NCBI RefSeq assembly: GCF_014649035.1
Contig: NZ_BMSG01000021.1
Span: 1 to 64,000 of the forward strand
DNA length: 64,000 nt
DNA from: Streptomyces sindenensis
Lineage (GTDB): Bacteria > Actinomycetota > Actinomycetes > Streptomycetales > Streptomycetaceae
Direction: 5' to 3'
Each line of letters starts with the position of its first letter. The first letter of the stretch is position 1. The notes under the pieces were generated by a model. The model did not search any database, was not told the origin of the DNA, and worked only from the letters and a program-made list of their open reading frames with translations. The translations under genes and the position numbers were made by a program. Positions 49,444-57,301 of this stretch are shown here, in pieces.

Positions 49444-51615
49444 TCACCCCTGAACCGCGAGGACCAGCGGAAACACCCCCTGAGCCCCGGCCCGCCGCAG
49501 CAGGCGTCCGGCCACGGCCAGGGTCCAGCCGGTGTCCGACAGATCGTCCACCAGCAGAACGGGGCCGTCCGCCGCCGCCAACGCCGCCGCCAGATCCGGC
49601 TCCACGACCAGCGTCTCGTGCAACGCCCGCACGCGCTGCGCGCTGTTGGTCCGGGACATCGGCACCTCATCGGAGCCCGGCGCGTAGGAGACCGTCCCGA
49701 GCAGGGGCATCCGGCCGATCTCGGAGATGCGCCGGCCTAGCGACTGGACCAGCTGCGGCCTGTGGCGTGAGGCGACGGTCACCACACCGACCGGCCGGGG
49801 AGCCGCGTCCGCCGAGCCGGAGGCCCAACCGCCCGGCCCCTTCGCCCAGTCGGCGAGCACGGTGACCACGGCGTCCGTGACATCGTCCGGCACCGGAGCG
49901 TCCGGAGCCTGCGCCGCCAGCATGGGGCGCAGCCGGTTGCCCCAGCCGATGTCGGAGAGCCGGCCCAGCGCCCGTCCGGCGAAGGACAGTTCGCCCGCGG
50001 GGATACGCCCCTTGAGATCGACGCCCACCGAGGGCAGGCCGGTGGGCCACATCCTGCGGGGATCCACCTCGACACCGGGCCGGCCCAGCTCGTGGCGGGC
50101 CCCGTCCAGGGCGGCGGTGGAGACCTTGTCGTCGAAGCGGGCGCCCGCGCAATTGTCACAGCGTCCGCAGGGTGCGGCCGCTTCGTCGTCCAGGCGCAGC
50201 CGCAGGAACTCCATCCGGCACGCCGTCGTCGAGGCGTAGTCGCGCATCGCCTGCTGCTCGGCCTCCCGCTGCCGGGCGACCCAGGCGTAACGCTCGGCGT
50301 CGTAGACCCAGGGGGCGCCCGTGGAGATCCAGCCGCCCTTGACGCGTTTCACGGCACCGTCGACGTCCAGCACCTTGAGCATCGTCTCCAGCCGGGTCCG
50401 GCGCAGATCGACCAGGGGCTCCAGCGCCGGGAGCGAGACCGGACGCCCCGCGTGGGCCAGCACGTCCAGGGTGCGCCGCACCTGCTCCTCGGGAGGGAAG
50501 GCGACGGAGGCGAAATACTGCCAGATCGCCTCGTCCTCCTTGCCGGGGAGCAGCAGCACCTCGGCGTGCTTCACACCGCGCCCCGCACGCCCGACCTGCT
50601 GGTAGTAGGCGATGGGGGAGGAGGGCGAGCCCAGATGCACGACGAAGCCGAGGTCGGGCTTGTCGAATCCCATGCCCAGCGCGGACGTGGCGACCAGGGC
50701 CTTGACCCGGTTCGCCAGCAGATCGTCCTCGGCCTGCTGCCGGTCGGCGTTCTCGGTCCGCCCAGTGTACGAGGCGACCGCGTGCCCGTTCTGGCGCAGA
50801 TAGGCGGTGATCTCCTCGGCCGCCGCCACGGTCAGCGTGTAGATGATTCCGGAGCCGGGAAGCTCGCCGAGATGGTCGCCCAGCCAGGCCAGCCGGTGCG
50901 CGGCATTGGGCAGCCGCAGCACGCTCAGGCTCAGGCTCTCCCGGTCCAGGGGCCCCCGCAGGACCAGCGCGTCCGTGCCGGCGCCGGTGCCCAGCTGCTC
51001 CGCGACGTCCGCCGTCACCCGGGCGTTGGCCGTGGCGGTCGTGGCGAGCACCGGGACGCCGGCCGGCAGGTGGGCGAGCATCGTCCGCAACCGCCGGTAG
51101 TCGGGCCGGAAGTCGTGTCCCCAGTCGGAGATGCAGTGGGCCTCGTCGACCACCAGGAGCCCGGTCGCCGCGGCCAGCTTCGGCAGCACCTGGTCGCGGA
51201 AGTCCGGGTTGTTGAGCCGCTCCGGGCTCACCAGCAGCACGTCGACCTCGCCCGCCGCCACCTCGGCCTGGACGCTCTCCCACTCCTCGGTGTTGGAGGA
51301 ATTGATCGTGCGGGCGCTGATCCCGGCCCGGGCCGCCGCCGCGACCTGGTTGCGCATCAGCGCCAGCAGCGGTGAGACGATGACGGTCGGGCCGCCGCCC
51401 TGCGCGCGGAGCAGCGAGGTCGCCACGAAGTAGACGGCGGACTTGCCCCAGCCGGTGCGCTGCACCACCAGAGCCCTGCGCTTGTCGGCGACGAGTGCCT
51501 CGATGGCCACCCACTGGTCCTCGCGCAGCACGGCCGTACCGCTGTCGTCGCCCACCAGGCGGGCGAGAACGGAATCGGCCGAAGCCCTGAGCGCTGCACG
51601 GTCTGCGTTGGTCAT
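49444..51615 (-). CDS. recQ: RecQ-family DNA helicase with C-terminal phosphoribosyltransferase domain
   Basis: 723 aa. Helicase motifs: LREDQWVAIEAL (motif 0), RTGWGKSAVYF (Walker A), VSPLLALMRNQV, DEAHCISDWGHDFRPDYR (DEAH) and YYQQVGRAGRG. A RecQ zinc-binding region has CRMEFLRLRLDDE and CGRCDNCAG. The C-terminal ~200 residues are not helicase. VLLVDDLSDTGWT at ~686-698 is a PRPP-binding-loop motif of type I phosphoribosyltransferases, with YAPGSDEVPMSRTNS upstream. Start ATG 51615 (MTNADRAALRAS) is preferred; ATG 51627 is alternative. It is divergent from the DUF4192 gene across a large palindrome. Confidence 0.88.
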   Translation of the reverse strand: MTNADRAALRASADSVLARLVGDDSGTAVLREDQWVAIEALVADKRRALVVQRTGWGKSAVYFVATSLLRAQGGGPTVIVSPLLALMRNQVAAAARAGISARTINSSNTEEWESVQAEVAAGEVDVLLVSPERLNNPDFRDQVLPKLAAATGLLVVDEAHCISDWGHDFRPDYRRLRTMLAHLPAGVPVLATTATANARVTADVAEQLGTGAGTDALVLRGPLDRESLSLSVLRLPNAAHRLAWLGDHLGELPGSGIIYTLTVAAAEEITAYLRQNGHAVASYTGRTENADRQQAEDDLLANRVKALVATSALGMGFDKPDLGFVVHLGSPSSPIAYYQQVGRAGRGVKHAEVLLLPGKEDEAIWQYFASVAFPPEEQVRRTLDVLAHAGRPVSLPALEPLVDLRRTRLETMLKVLDVDGAVKRVKGGWISTGAPWVYDAERYAWVARQREAEQQAMRDYASTTACRMEFLRLRLDDEAAAPCGRCDNCAGARFDDKVSTAALDGARHELGRPGVEVDPRRMWPTGLPSVGVDLKGRIPAGELSFAGRALGRLSDIGWGNRLRPMLAAQAPDAPVPDDVTDAVVTVLADWAKGPGGWASGSADAAPRPVGVVTVASRHRPQLVQSLGRRISEIGRMPLLGTVSYAPGSDEVPMSRTNSAQRVRALHETLVVEPDLAAALAAADGPVLLVDDLSDTGWTLAVAGRLLRRAGAQGVFPLVLAVQG

Positions 51616-51658
51616 GCCCCCATGCAACCCGATGACTACGACAAACCGCGAACGGCGG

Positions 51659-51696
51659 CGCGACCCCTGTGGATAACTTTATCCACAGGGGTCGCG
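51659..51696. promoter_or_regulatory. Palindrome (18-bp arms) with two DnaA-box-like half-sites
   Basis: The arms at 51659-51676 (CGCGACCCCTGTGGATAA) and 51679-51696 (TTATCCACAGGGGTCGCG) are exact reverse complements around a 2-bp centre. Each contains TTATCCACA or its complement, the classical DnaA-box sequence. It is centred between recQ (start 51615) and the DUF4192 gene (start 51727), so it could control both. Confidence 0.85.
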
Positions 51697-51726
51697 GGAT
51701 TCGGTGGCTCGGGGGACCGTCGAGCC

Positions 51727-53160
51727 ATGAACAAGCACCACGAATCCACCGGCCCCGCCGGGGAGCAGCAGATCACCCTGCGCGGTCCCGCCGACCTCGC
51801 CGACGCCCTCCCGTATCTCATGGGCTTCTATCCCAACGACAGCGTCGTGATGGTGGCCCTGCACGGCGGCCAGGGCCGGTTCGGCGGCCGGCTCCGCCTC
51901 GGGATTCCGCAGGCGCCCGGCGAATGGGGCCCGGTCGCCGACCAGTTGGCCGAGTGCCTGGTCTCGGGGAGCGAGCGTCGCGAAGGCAGGCCCGACGCGA
52001 TCGTGATCTTCCTCTGCCAGGACTCACCGGACGGTTCGAGCGGTCGGCTGACCATGGAGCGGCTCAGGCCGTTCGCGCAACGTCTGCGTACGGCGTGCGG
52101 AGCGCTCGACGTCCCCGTCCTCGAAGCGCTCTGCCTCTCCGACGGCCGTTACTGGTCCTACTGCTGCCCCGACCCGCGGTGCTGCCCCGACCAGGGAAAC
52201 CCCCTGGCCATGCCCGGGACGACGGTGATGGCCGCGGCCGCCACCTACGCGGGCGTCCACGTCCGGGGCACGCTGCGCGACATGGAGGCACGCCTCCAGC
52301 CCTGGCGGACCCCGGCAGCCGTGCGGGCGCAGGAGAAGGCTTTGGACACGGCCGGACCGGCGCTGCTGCCGAGGCTTCTCGACGAGCGGGCCAGGCGGGA
52401 GGTCACGGCGGAGACCCTCCGGCTGGCGCGCAGGCTCATGGACCGGATCGAGGACGCGCAGCCCGCGCCACCCGCGCTCGCGGACGCCGGGGACGACCAG
52501 CTGATCGGTTCCGACGAGGCCGCCGCCGTCATCCTCGGGCTCCAGGACCGCGAGACCCGGGACAGGGCCGCCGCCTGGATGGAGGGGCCGGAAGCCCAGT
52601 CCGCCCTGCGGTTGTGGCGGACGTTGGCACGGCGCTGCGTCGGACCGTACGGGGAGCATGCCGCCGCCCCGCTCACCCTGGCCGGCTGGGTCTCCTGGTC
52701 CACCGGCGACGAGCCGGGCGCCCGGGTCGCCCTGTCGCTGGCGCTGCGCGCCGATCCGGACTACACGTTCGCGCAACTGCTGCACCGGGCCTGCAACGAA
52801 GGGCTCGATCCGGAGGCCTTGCGCCGGTGTCTGCGCGAGGCGGCCGACGCCGATGCCGATGAGGAGGAAGCGGGCGCCGACACCGAAGCGGTGGAGGCGG
52901 CAACGGGGCCCGGCACCGAAGCGGTGGAGGCGGCAACGGGGCCCGGCACCGACCGGGGTGCAACCCCCCTGCACGTCCGCAAGGTCCGCGCGTCGCCCGA
53001 CGGGGGGCGGCGGCGGGCGCGCGCTCCGCGCCCTCCGGGCACCGGGCGGCCCAGGGCGTCATCCGGCTCGACGCGTCCCCGGGTCCCGGCGGCCGGGCGG
53101 CGGACGCGCGATGCCCGGCGGTACGGCCGACGCGGCAGCAGGGCGCGGCGGCATGACTGA
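51727..53160 (+). CDS. DUF4192 domain-containing protein
   Basis: 477 aa. The DUF4192 domain begins at about residue 15: LRGPADLADALPYLMGFYPN, DSVVMVALHG, AIVIFLCQDSP, ALCLSDGRYWSYCCPDPRCC and WVSWSTGDEPGARVALSLAL. Its function is unknown. The last ~100 residues are an Arg/Pro/Gly-rich tail with an 11-residue duplication (TEAVEAATGPG) encoded by a 33-bp tandem repeat (52881-52946). ATG 51727 (MNKHHEST). It is divergent from recQ and shares the palindromic region. Confidence 0.75.
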   Translation: MNKHHESTGPAGEQQITLRGPADLADALPYLMGFYPNDSVVMVALHGGQGRFGGRLRLGIPQAPGEWGPVADQLAECLVSGSERREGRPDAIVIFLCQDSPDGSSGRLTMERLRPFAQRLRTACGALDVPVLEALCLSDGRYWSYCCPDPRCCPDQGNPLAMPGTTVMAAAATYAGVHVRGTLRDMEARLQPWRTPAAVRAQEKALDTAGPALLPRLLDERARREVTAETLRLARRLMDRIEDAQPAPPALADAGDDQLIGSDEAAAVILGLQDRETRDRAAAWMEGPEAQSALRLWRTLARRCVGPYGEHAAAPLTLAGWVSWSTGDEPGARVALSLALRADPDYTFAQLLHRACNEGLDPEALRRCLREAADADADEEEAGADTEAVEAATGPGTEAVEAATGPGTDRGATPLHVRKVRASPDGGRRRARAPRPPGTGRPRASSGSTRPRVPAAGRRTRDARRYGRRGSRARRHD

Positions 53161-53260
53161 CCGTCTCCTCGACCGCGCGCCCCGACCGCACCGTGGTGCC
53201 GCACACCCCGGCGCATCCGAAGCCGTGGCACCCGGACTGATCACGAGCATGCCGAAGGGA

Positions 53261-53295
53261 GTGTTTATCGTCAGGCAGACGACTATGATCGCGGC
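53261..53295 (+). promoter_or_regulatory. Promoter of the Nudix/NrtR gene
   Basis: TATGAT (53284-53289) is a strong -10, six bases before the ATG, so the mRNA is probably leaderless. The -35 is weak (GTGTTT, 53261-53266). A small dyad TCGTC-AGGCA-GACGA (53268-53282) ends at the -10, as expected for an autorepressor site. Confidence 0.5.
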
Positions 53296-54054
53296 ATGCC
53301 GCCCTACGACCCGTCGACCTTCCCGCCCTTCGCAGTCACCGTCGACCTGGTCGTGCTCACGGTGCGCCGTCACGCGCTCTGCGCGCTGGTCGTCCGACGC
53401 GGAGAGACCCCGTTCCAGGGCCGGTGGGCGCTGCCCGGCGGTTTCGTCAGGCTGGACGAGGATCTGGCCTCCGCGGCGGCGCGCGAGCTCGTCGAGGAGA
53501 CCGGCCTCTGTGCGCACGATCCGGCGAAACCGGCCGTGGGCAACGGGGCACATCTGGAGCAGCTGGCCACCTACGGGGATCCGGCGCGCGACCCCCGGAT
53601 GCGCGTGGTCAGCGTCGCCCATCTCGCCCTCGCGCCCGACCTGCCCGCGCCCCGGGCGGGCGGCGACGCCAACAGCGCGCGCTGGGCGCCGGTCGAGGAT
53701 CTGCTGCATCCCGGCCCCGGGCGGGAGGGCGAACAGGCGGCGCCGCTGGCCTTCGATCACGCGCGGATCCTGGCCGACGGGGTGGAACGGGCCCGCTCCA
53801 AGATCGAGTACTCCTCGCTGGCCACGGCCTTCTGCCCGCCCGAGTTCACCGTCGGCGAGCTGCGCCGGGTGTACGAAGCGGTGTGGGGCGTCGTCCTCGA
53901 CCCCCGTAACTTCCACCGCAAGGTCACCGGGACGCCGGGATTCCTGGTGCCGTCCGGCGGGACGACCACGCGCCAGGGCGGACGGCCCGCGCAGCTCTTC
54001 CGGGCCGGGGCGGCCACGGTGCTCAATCCGCCGATGCTGCGACCCGAGGTCTGA
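53296..54054 (+). CDS. Nudix hydrolase with NrtR-type winged-helix C-terminus
   Basis: 252 aa. The Nudix box G-x5-E-x7-REUXEEXGU is complete in GGFVRLDEDL through AARELVEETGL (~50-72), so hydrolysis is possible. From ~165, KIEYSSLATAFCPPEFTVGE, LRRVYEAVWG, DPRNFHRKVT and GFLVPSG match the winged helix of NrtR regulators of NAD metabolism. It is therefore either a Nudix enzyme or an NAD/ADP-ribose-sensing regulator; adjacent NAD genes are lacking. ATG 53296, probably leaderless. Confidence 0.82.
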   Translation: MPPYDPSTFPPFAVTVDLVVLTVRRHALCALVVRRGETPFQGRWALPGGFVRLDEDLASAAARELVEETGLCAHDPAKPAVGNGAHLEQLATYGDPARDPRMRVVSVAHLALAPDLPAPRAGGDANSARWAPVEDLLHPGPGREGEQAAPLAFDHARILADGVERARSKIEYSSLATAFCPPEFTVGELRRVYEAVWGVVLDPRNFHRKVTGTPGFLVPSGGTTTRQGGRPAQLFRAGAATVLNPPMLRPEV

Positions 54055-54199
54055 GCCGCCGGGCGTTTCCCCGGGCCGGTCCCACGGAACGCCCGTCGAT
54101 CCGCCCCTGCGCCAAAAGTCTGAAATGTCGCGTTATCTTGCTGCGGTACCCCCTTGCCGCCGAGCGGTCTCACCGTCCGCGAGAGACGCGAGAGAAGCG

Positions 54200-55933
54200 A
54201 TGCTCCAGGCCATCGGACTGACCAGCGCCCCCCGTCGCGACGGACCGCCCGCCGTGAACGATCTGACCTTCGAGGCCCCTCCCGGCCGGGTCACGGCCCT
54301 GCTGGGCGCCCCCGGCTCGGGTCGGACCACGGCCCTGCGGCTGATGCTCGAACTGGACGCCGGGCGGGGCGTCGCCTACTTCAAGGGGCGGCCACTGCAC
54401 CGCATCGCCCACCCGGCACGGGAGGTGGGCGTGCTGCTCGGCGACGTGCCCGGCCACCCCTCCCGGACCGTCCGGGGGCAGCTCCGGATGCTCTGCGCGG
54501 CCGCGGGCGTACCCGCCGCCCGGGCCGACGAGGTGCTGGAGGTCGTCGGCCTCGCCGGACTCGGGGACCAGCGTCTGGGGACCCTGTCGGTGGGGATGGA
54601 CCGGCGGCTCGGGCTCGCATCCGCGCTGCTGGGAGACCCGCACACCCTGATCCTGGACGAGCCGGCGGACGGGTTGTCGCCGCGCGAGAACAGCTGGCTG
54701 TACGGGCTGCTGCGCGCGCACGCGGCCCAGGGCGGCACGGTCCTCCACACCACCGGCGACCCCAAGGAGGCGGCCCGCACCGCCGATCGCGTCATCACCA
54801 TCGGCGGCGGACGCCTCGTCGCCGACCAGGACGTCGCCGACTTCGCCCGCACCCGGCTCCGGGCCCGCGTCGCCGTGCGCACCCCGCACGCCGCCCGGCT
54901 GGCGGCCGTGGTCAGCCGGGAGGCCCGGGCCGCGCGGCGCTCGGTCGAGGTGGTCGAGGAGGCGGGTGGCCGGCTGACGGTGTACGGCAGCAACTGCGCG
55001 GAGATCGGTGACACCGCCTACCGGCACGGCGTCCCCGTGCACCAACTCGCCGACGAGATCGGCGACACCGGCCCCGCCGAACCGGCGGCCGGGGGAGTGG
55101 AGCGGGACGACGCGGCTGTCGCCCTCTCCGAGCTGCCGCCCCCGATCCGGGTGCGGCCCGCGCGCGGCCCCCTGCGCCCGCTCCGCTACGAACTGCGGCG
55201 CTCCCTCGGCGTCCGGACAACGACCATGATCATGGCGGCCGTTCTGGTCGTGTCGGCCGCGATGTCCGTCCTGCTCGCCCGCACCGACGGCACCGCCCTC
55301 CCCCGCGTGCTGGCCGCCTGGCCGGCGCTGCTGCCGCTGCCTCCCGCCGCCCTCGGCGCCGGTCTGCTCGGGGCGCTGTCCTTCGGGGACGAGTTCCGCT
55401 ATCCCGCGCTCGCCGCCGCTCGCGGCACCGTGCCCCGGCGGCTCGGGCTGTTGCTGGCCAAGCTCACCGTGACGGCGGGCTTCGCCCTGTTGCTCGCCGC
55501 GCTCACCGTGGTGGGCGGAGCGCAGAGTCTCCGGCTCGTGTACGGACCGGACTTGATCGACGTCCCCTCGGACGCCTTTGCATGGGGGGCGAGTTGGGCC
55601 GGTCTGACGGTTGGCTGCGCCTGGGCGGGTCTGCTGGCCGCCGGAGTCTTCCGGGTGGCCGGGGCGGGTATCGCCGCCGTACTGGCCGTACCGGTGCTCG
55701 TCGTTCCGCTGGTGCAAAAGGTGTTCGCGGTACCGTCCGCGCGTTCGGTCGCCGGGCTCCCGGGCCGCCTGCGCGAACTGGCCGGGTGGCAGCTGCCGCA
55801 GCAGGCGGACCACTGGATCCTCGGCGTCGCACGGGTGGTGGCGCAGCCCGTCGGGACCGCGCTCGCCCTGTCGCTGGCAGCCCTGATCTGCGCGTATCTG
55901 TTCACCGGCCTGAGGGGAAAGGCGCGTTGGTGA
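54200..55933 (+). CDS. ABC-2 type transporter, fused ATPase-permease, degenerate
   Basis: 577 aa. An N-terminal ABC domain (~1-220) is fused to about six membrane segments (~345-570), including TTMIMAAVLVVSAAMSVLLA and AGAGIAAVLAVPVLVVPLVQ. The Walker A motif reads GAPGSGRTT, with Arg for the catalytic Lys. The signature is LSVGMDRRLGLASAL rather than LSGGQ, Walker B is LILDEPADGLSP, and the H-loop reads LHTTGDP without the expected histidine. ATP hydrolysis is doubtful. ATG 54200. It lies directly upstream of whiH on the same strand. Confidence 0.8.
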   Translation: MLQAIGLTSAPRRDGPPAVNDLTFEAPPGRVTALLGAPGSGRTTALRLMLELDAGRGVAYFKGRPLHRIAHPAREVGVLLGDVPGHPSRTVRGQLRMLCAAAGVPAARADEVLEVVGLAGLGDQRLGTLSVGMDRRLGLASALLGDPHTLILDEPADGLSPRENSWLYGLLRAHAAQGGTVLHTTGDPKEAARTADRVITIGGGRLVADQDVADFARTRLRARVAVRTPHAARLAAVVSREARAARRSVEVVEEAGGRLTVYGSNCAEIGDTAYRHGVPVHQLADEIGDTGPAEPAAGGVERDDAAVALSELPPPIRVRPARGPLRPLRYELRRSLGVRTTTMIMAAVLVVSAAMSVLLARTDGTALPRVLAAWPALLPLPPAALGAGLLGALSFGDEFRYPALAAARGTVPRRLGLLLAKLTVTAGFALLLAALTVVGGAQSLRLVYGPDLIDVPSDAFAWGASWAGLTVGCAWAGLLAAGVFRVAGAGIAAVLAVPVLVVPLVQKVFAVPSARSVAGLPGRLRELAGWQLPQQADHWILGVARVVAQPVGTALALSLAALICAYLFTGLRGKARW

Positions 55934-56005
55934 TCGCCGCAGCGTCACGTCGAGGGGAGGAGCCCGCAACTCCCTGAAAAATGACCGCTTTGTGCGGATA
56001 TGGCG

Positions 56006-56030
56006 TCAATTGCGGAGTGAGCGCCGATCA
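56006..56030 (+). promoter_or_regulatory. Candidate sigma-WhiG promoter of whiH
   Basis: GCCGATCA (56023-56030) matches the WhiG/FliA -10 consensus GCCGATAA at 7 of 8 bases. TCAA (56006-56009) could be the -35 (consensus TAAA), but the gap is 13 rather than 15 bases. whiH of S. coelicolor is transcribed under WhiG control, which supports the call. The leader to the GTG is about 55 nt. Confidence 0.45.
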
Positions 56031-56093
56031 CCCTTTCGTGTGCTTTTCACCAAAGACCTCAAGGGGTGAGCGAGCCGCGCCGACAAAGGATGC

Positions 56094-56981
56094 GTGAGTA
56101 CCCTTGCGCACACCATGATGACCGCCGCCCGCACCGCCGATTCCGGCCTGGCCGGCTCGGGCGAACTCGACCGCTATCCCTATCCGGAGGCGCCGGCCGG
56201 CGAGCGTGCCGCGACCCGGTCCTGGGGAGGCGCCGATTCCGAGCTGGGACGGGCGAGCCGACGGGGCTCGGCCAGCCGGGGGCGCGGTCTCCACGGCCAA
56301 CTCGTCCAGCAGCTGGGTCAGATGATCGTCTCCGGTGACCTCGGCGCGGACCGCCCCCTCGTACCCGAGGAGATCGGTCAGCGTTTCGAGGTCTCCCGTA
56401 CCGTCGTCCGGGAATCCCTGCGCGTCCTCGAAGCCAAGGGGCTGGTCAGTGCGCGTCCCAATGTGGGGACGCGGGTCCGCCCGGTCAGCGACTGGAACCT
56501 GCTCGATCCCGACATCATCGAATGGCGCGCCTTCGGTCCGCAGCGGGACGACCAGCGCCGTGAGCTGGCCGAGCTCCGCTGGACCATCGAGCCGCTCGCG
56601 GCCCGCCTCGCCGCCGGGCACGGTCGGGACGACATCCAGCAGCGGCTCGCCGACATGGTCGAGATCATGGGGCACGCGATGGGGCAGGGCGACACGATCA
56701 CCTTCTCCCGCGCCGACGCCGAGTTCCACGCCCTGCTCATCCAGGCCGCGGGCAACCGCATGCTCGAACACCTTTCCGGCATCGTCTCGGCCGCCCTTCA
56801 TGTCTCCGGTGGCCCCGTCACCGGCTGTGACCGTCCCGGCGAGGCGTCGCTCGCCCACCACGCCCGGATCGCCGATGCCCTGGCATCGGGTGACGCCGGG
56901 GCCGCCGAGACCGCCATGCGTCAACTGCTCGTCGTCCATCCCGACGTCGAACGAGTGGTTCCCGCGCCGCGCGAGCACTGA
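56094..56981 (+). CDS. whiH: Sporulation regulator WhiH (GntR/FadR family)
   Basis: 295 aa. The winged-helix DNA-binding domain is at ~60-130 (GLHGQLVQQLGQMIVSGDLG, LVPEEIGQRFEVSRTVVRES, LRVLEAKGLVSARPNVGTRV). The C-terminal FadR-type all-helical ligand domain follows (LRWTIEPLAARLAAG, FSRADAEFHALLIQAAGNRM, SLAHHARIADAL), keeping the Asp/His positions of metal-binding FCD domains. GTG 56094 has AAAGGA upstream. In S. coelicolor it is needed for aerial-hypha septation. It lies directly upstream of hrdB. Confidence 0.9.
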   Translation: MSTLAHTMMTAARTADSGLAGSGELDRYPYPEAPAGERAATRSWGGADSELGRASRRGSASRGRGLHGQLVQQLGQMIVSGDLGADRPLVPEEIGQRFEVSRTVVRESLRVLEAKGLVSARPNVGTRVRPVSDWNLLDPDIIEWRAFGPQRDDQRRELAELRWTIEPLAARLAAGHGRDDIQQRLADMVEIMGHAMGQGDTITFSRADAEFHALLIQAAGNRMLEHLSGIVSAALHVSGGPVTGCDRPGEASLAHHARIADALASGDAGAAETAMRQLLVVHPDVERVVPAPREH

Positions 56982-57006
56982 CCGGGGCGGCGGTACCGCG
57001 GGCCCG

Positions 57007-57037
57007 GTGCCGCCGGACCGTACGGGTCCGGCGGCAC
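57007..57037 (+). terminator. Terminator after whiH
   Basis: A perfect 13-bp stem GTGCCGCCGGACC (57007-57019) with GGTCCGGCGGCAC (57025-57037), loop of 5. It separates whiH from the hrdB promoter. Confidence 0.8.
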
Positions 57038-57108
57038 AATGGAAGGGGATGCAGCCTTTGGTCCCGTATGCCGCAAATGGGGTGTGACTCGGGCCACGCG
57101 GATTGGCC

Positions 57109-57135
57109 GTAACACTCCTCGAAGCAGCGCGATGA
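57109..57135 (+). promoter_or_regulatory. hrdB principal promoter (ShbA-type)
   Basis: GTAAC (57109-57113), a 16-bp spacer and CGATGA (57130-57135) match the conserved hrdB promoter, which in S. griseus and S. coelicolor is read by the ECF sigma factor ShbA. No HrdB-type -35/-10 pair is evident. The leader to the GTG start is about 160 nt and shows no clear fold. Confidence 0.65.
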
Positions 57136-57301
57136 CCTAAGAGGTGAGCGCAGCGGAAGGAATACAGCAGCCCTGGGGCGCGCTGTTTCAGTTCTGAGGC
57201 CAAACCCGCGCCGTCGACGACATCCCCAGTCGGCGGTCGTCGGTTCCAGCCCCCTCCAGGGCAGGGCCGGAAGCCGTTTCCATCGTTCCGAGAGGTTGTT
57301 C

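Noticed and set aside
53160..53290. Continuation of the ABC protein frame upstream of 54200 through the Nudix gene
   Set aside because: The frame is open back to 52658 but crosses the Nudix gene in another frame and has no ribosome-binding site. The ATG at 54200 begins the conserved ABC domain.
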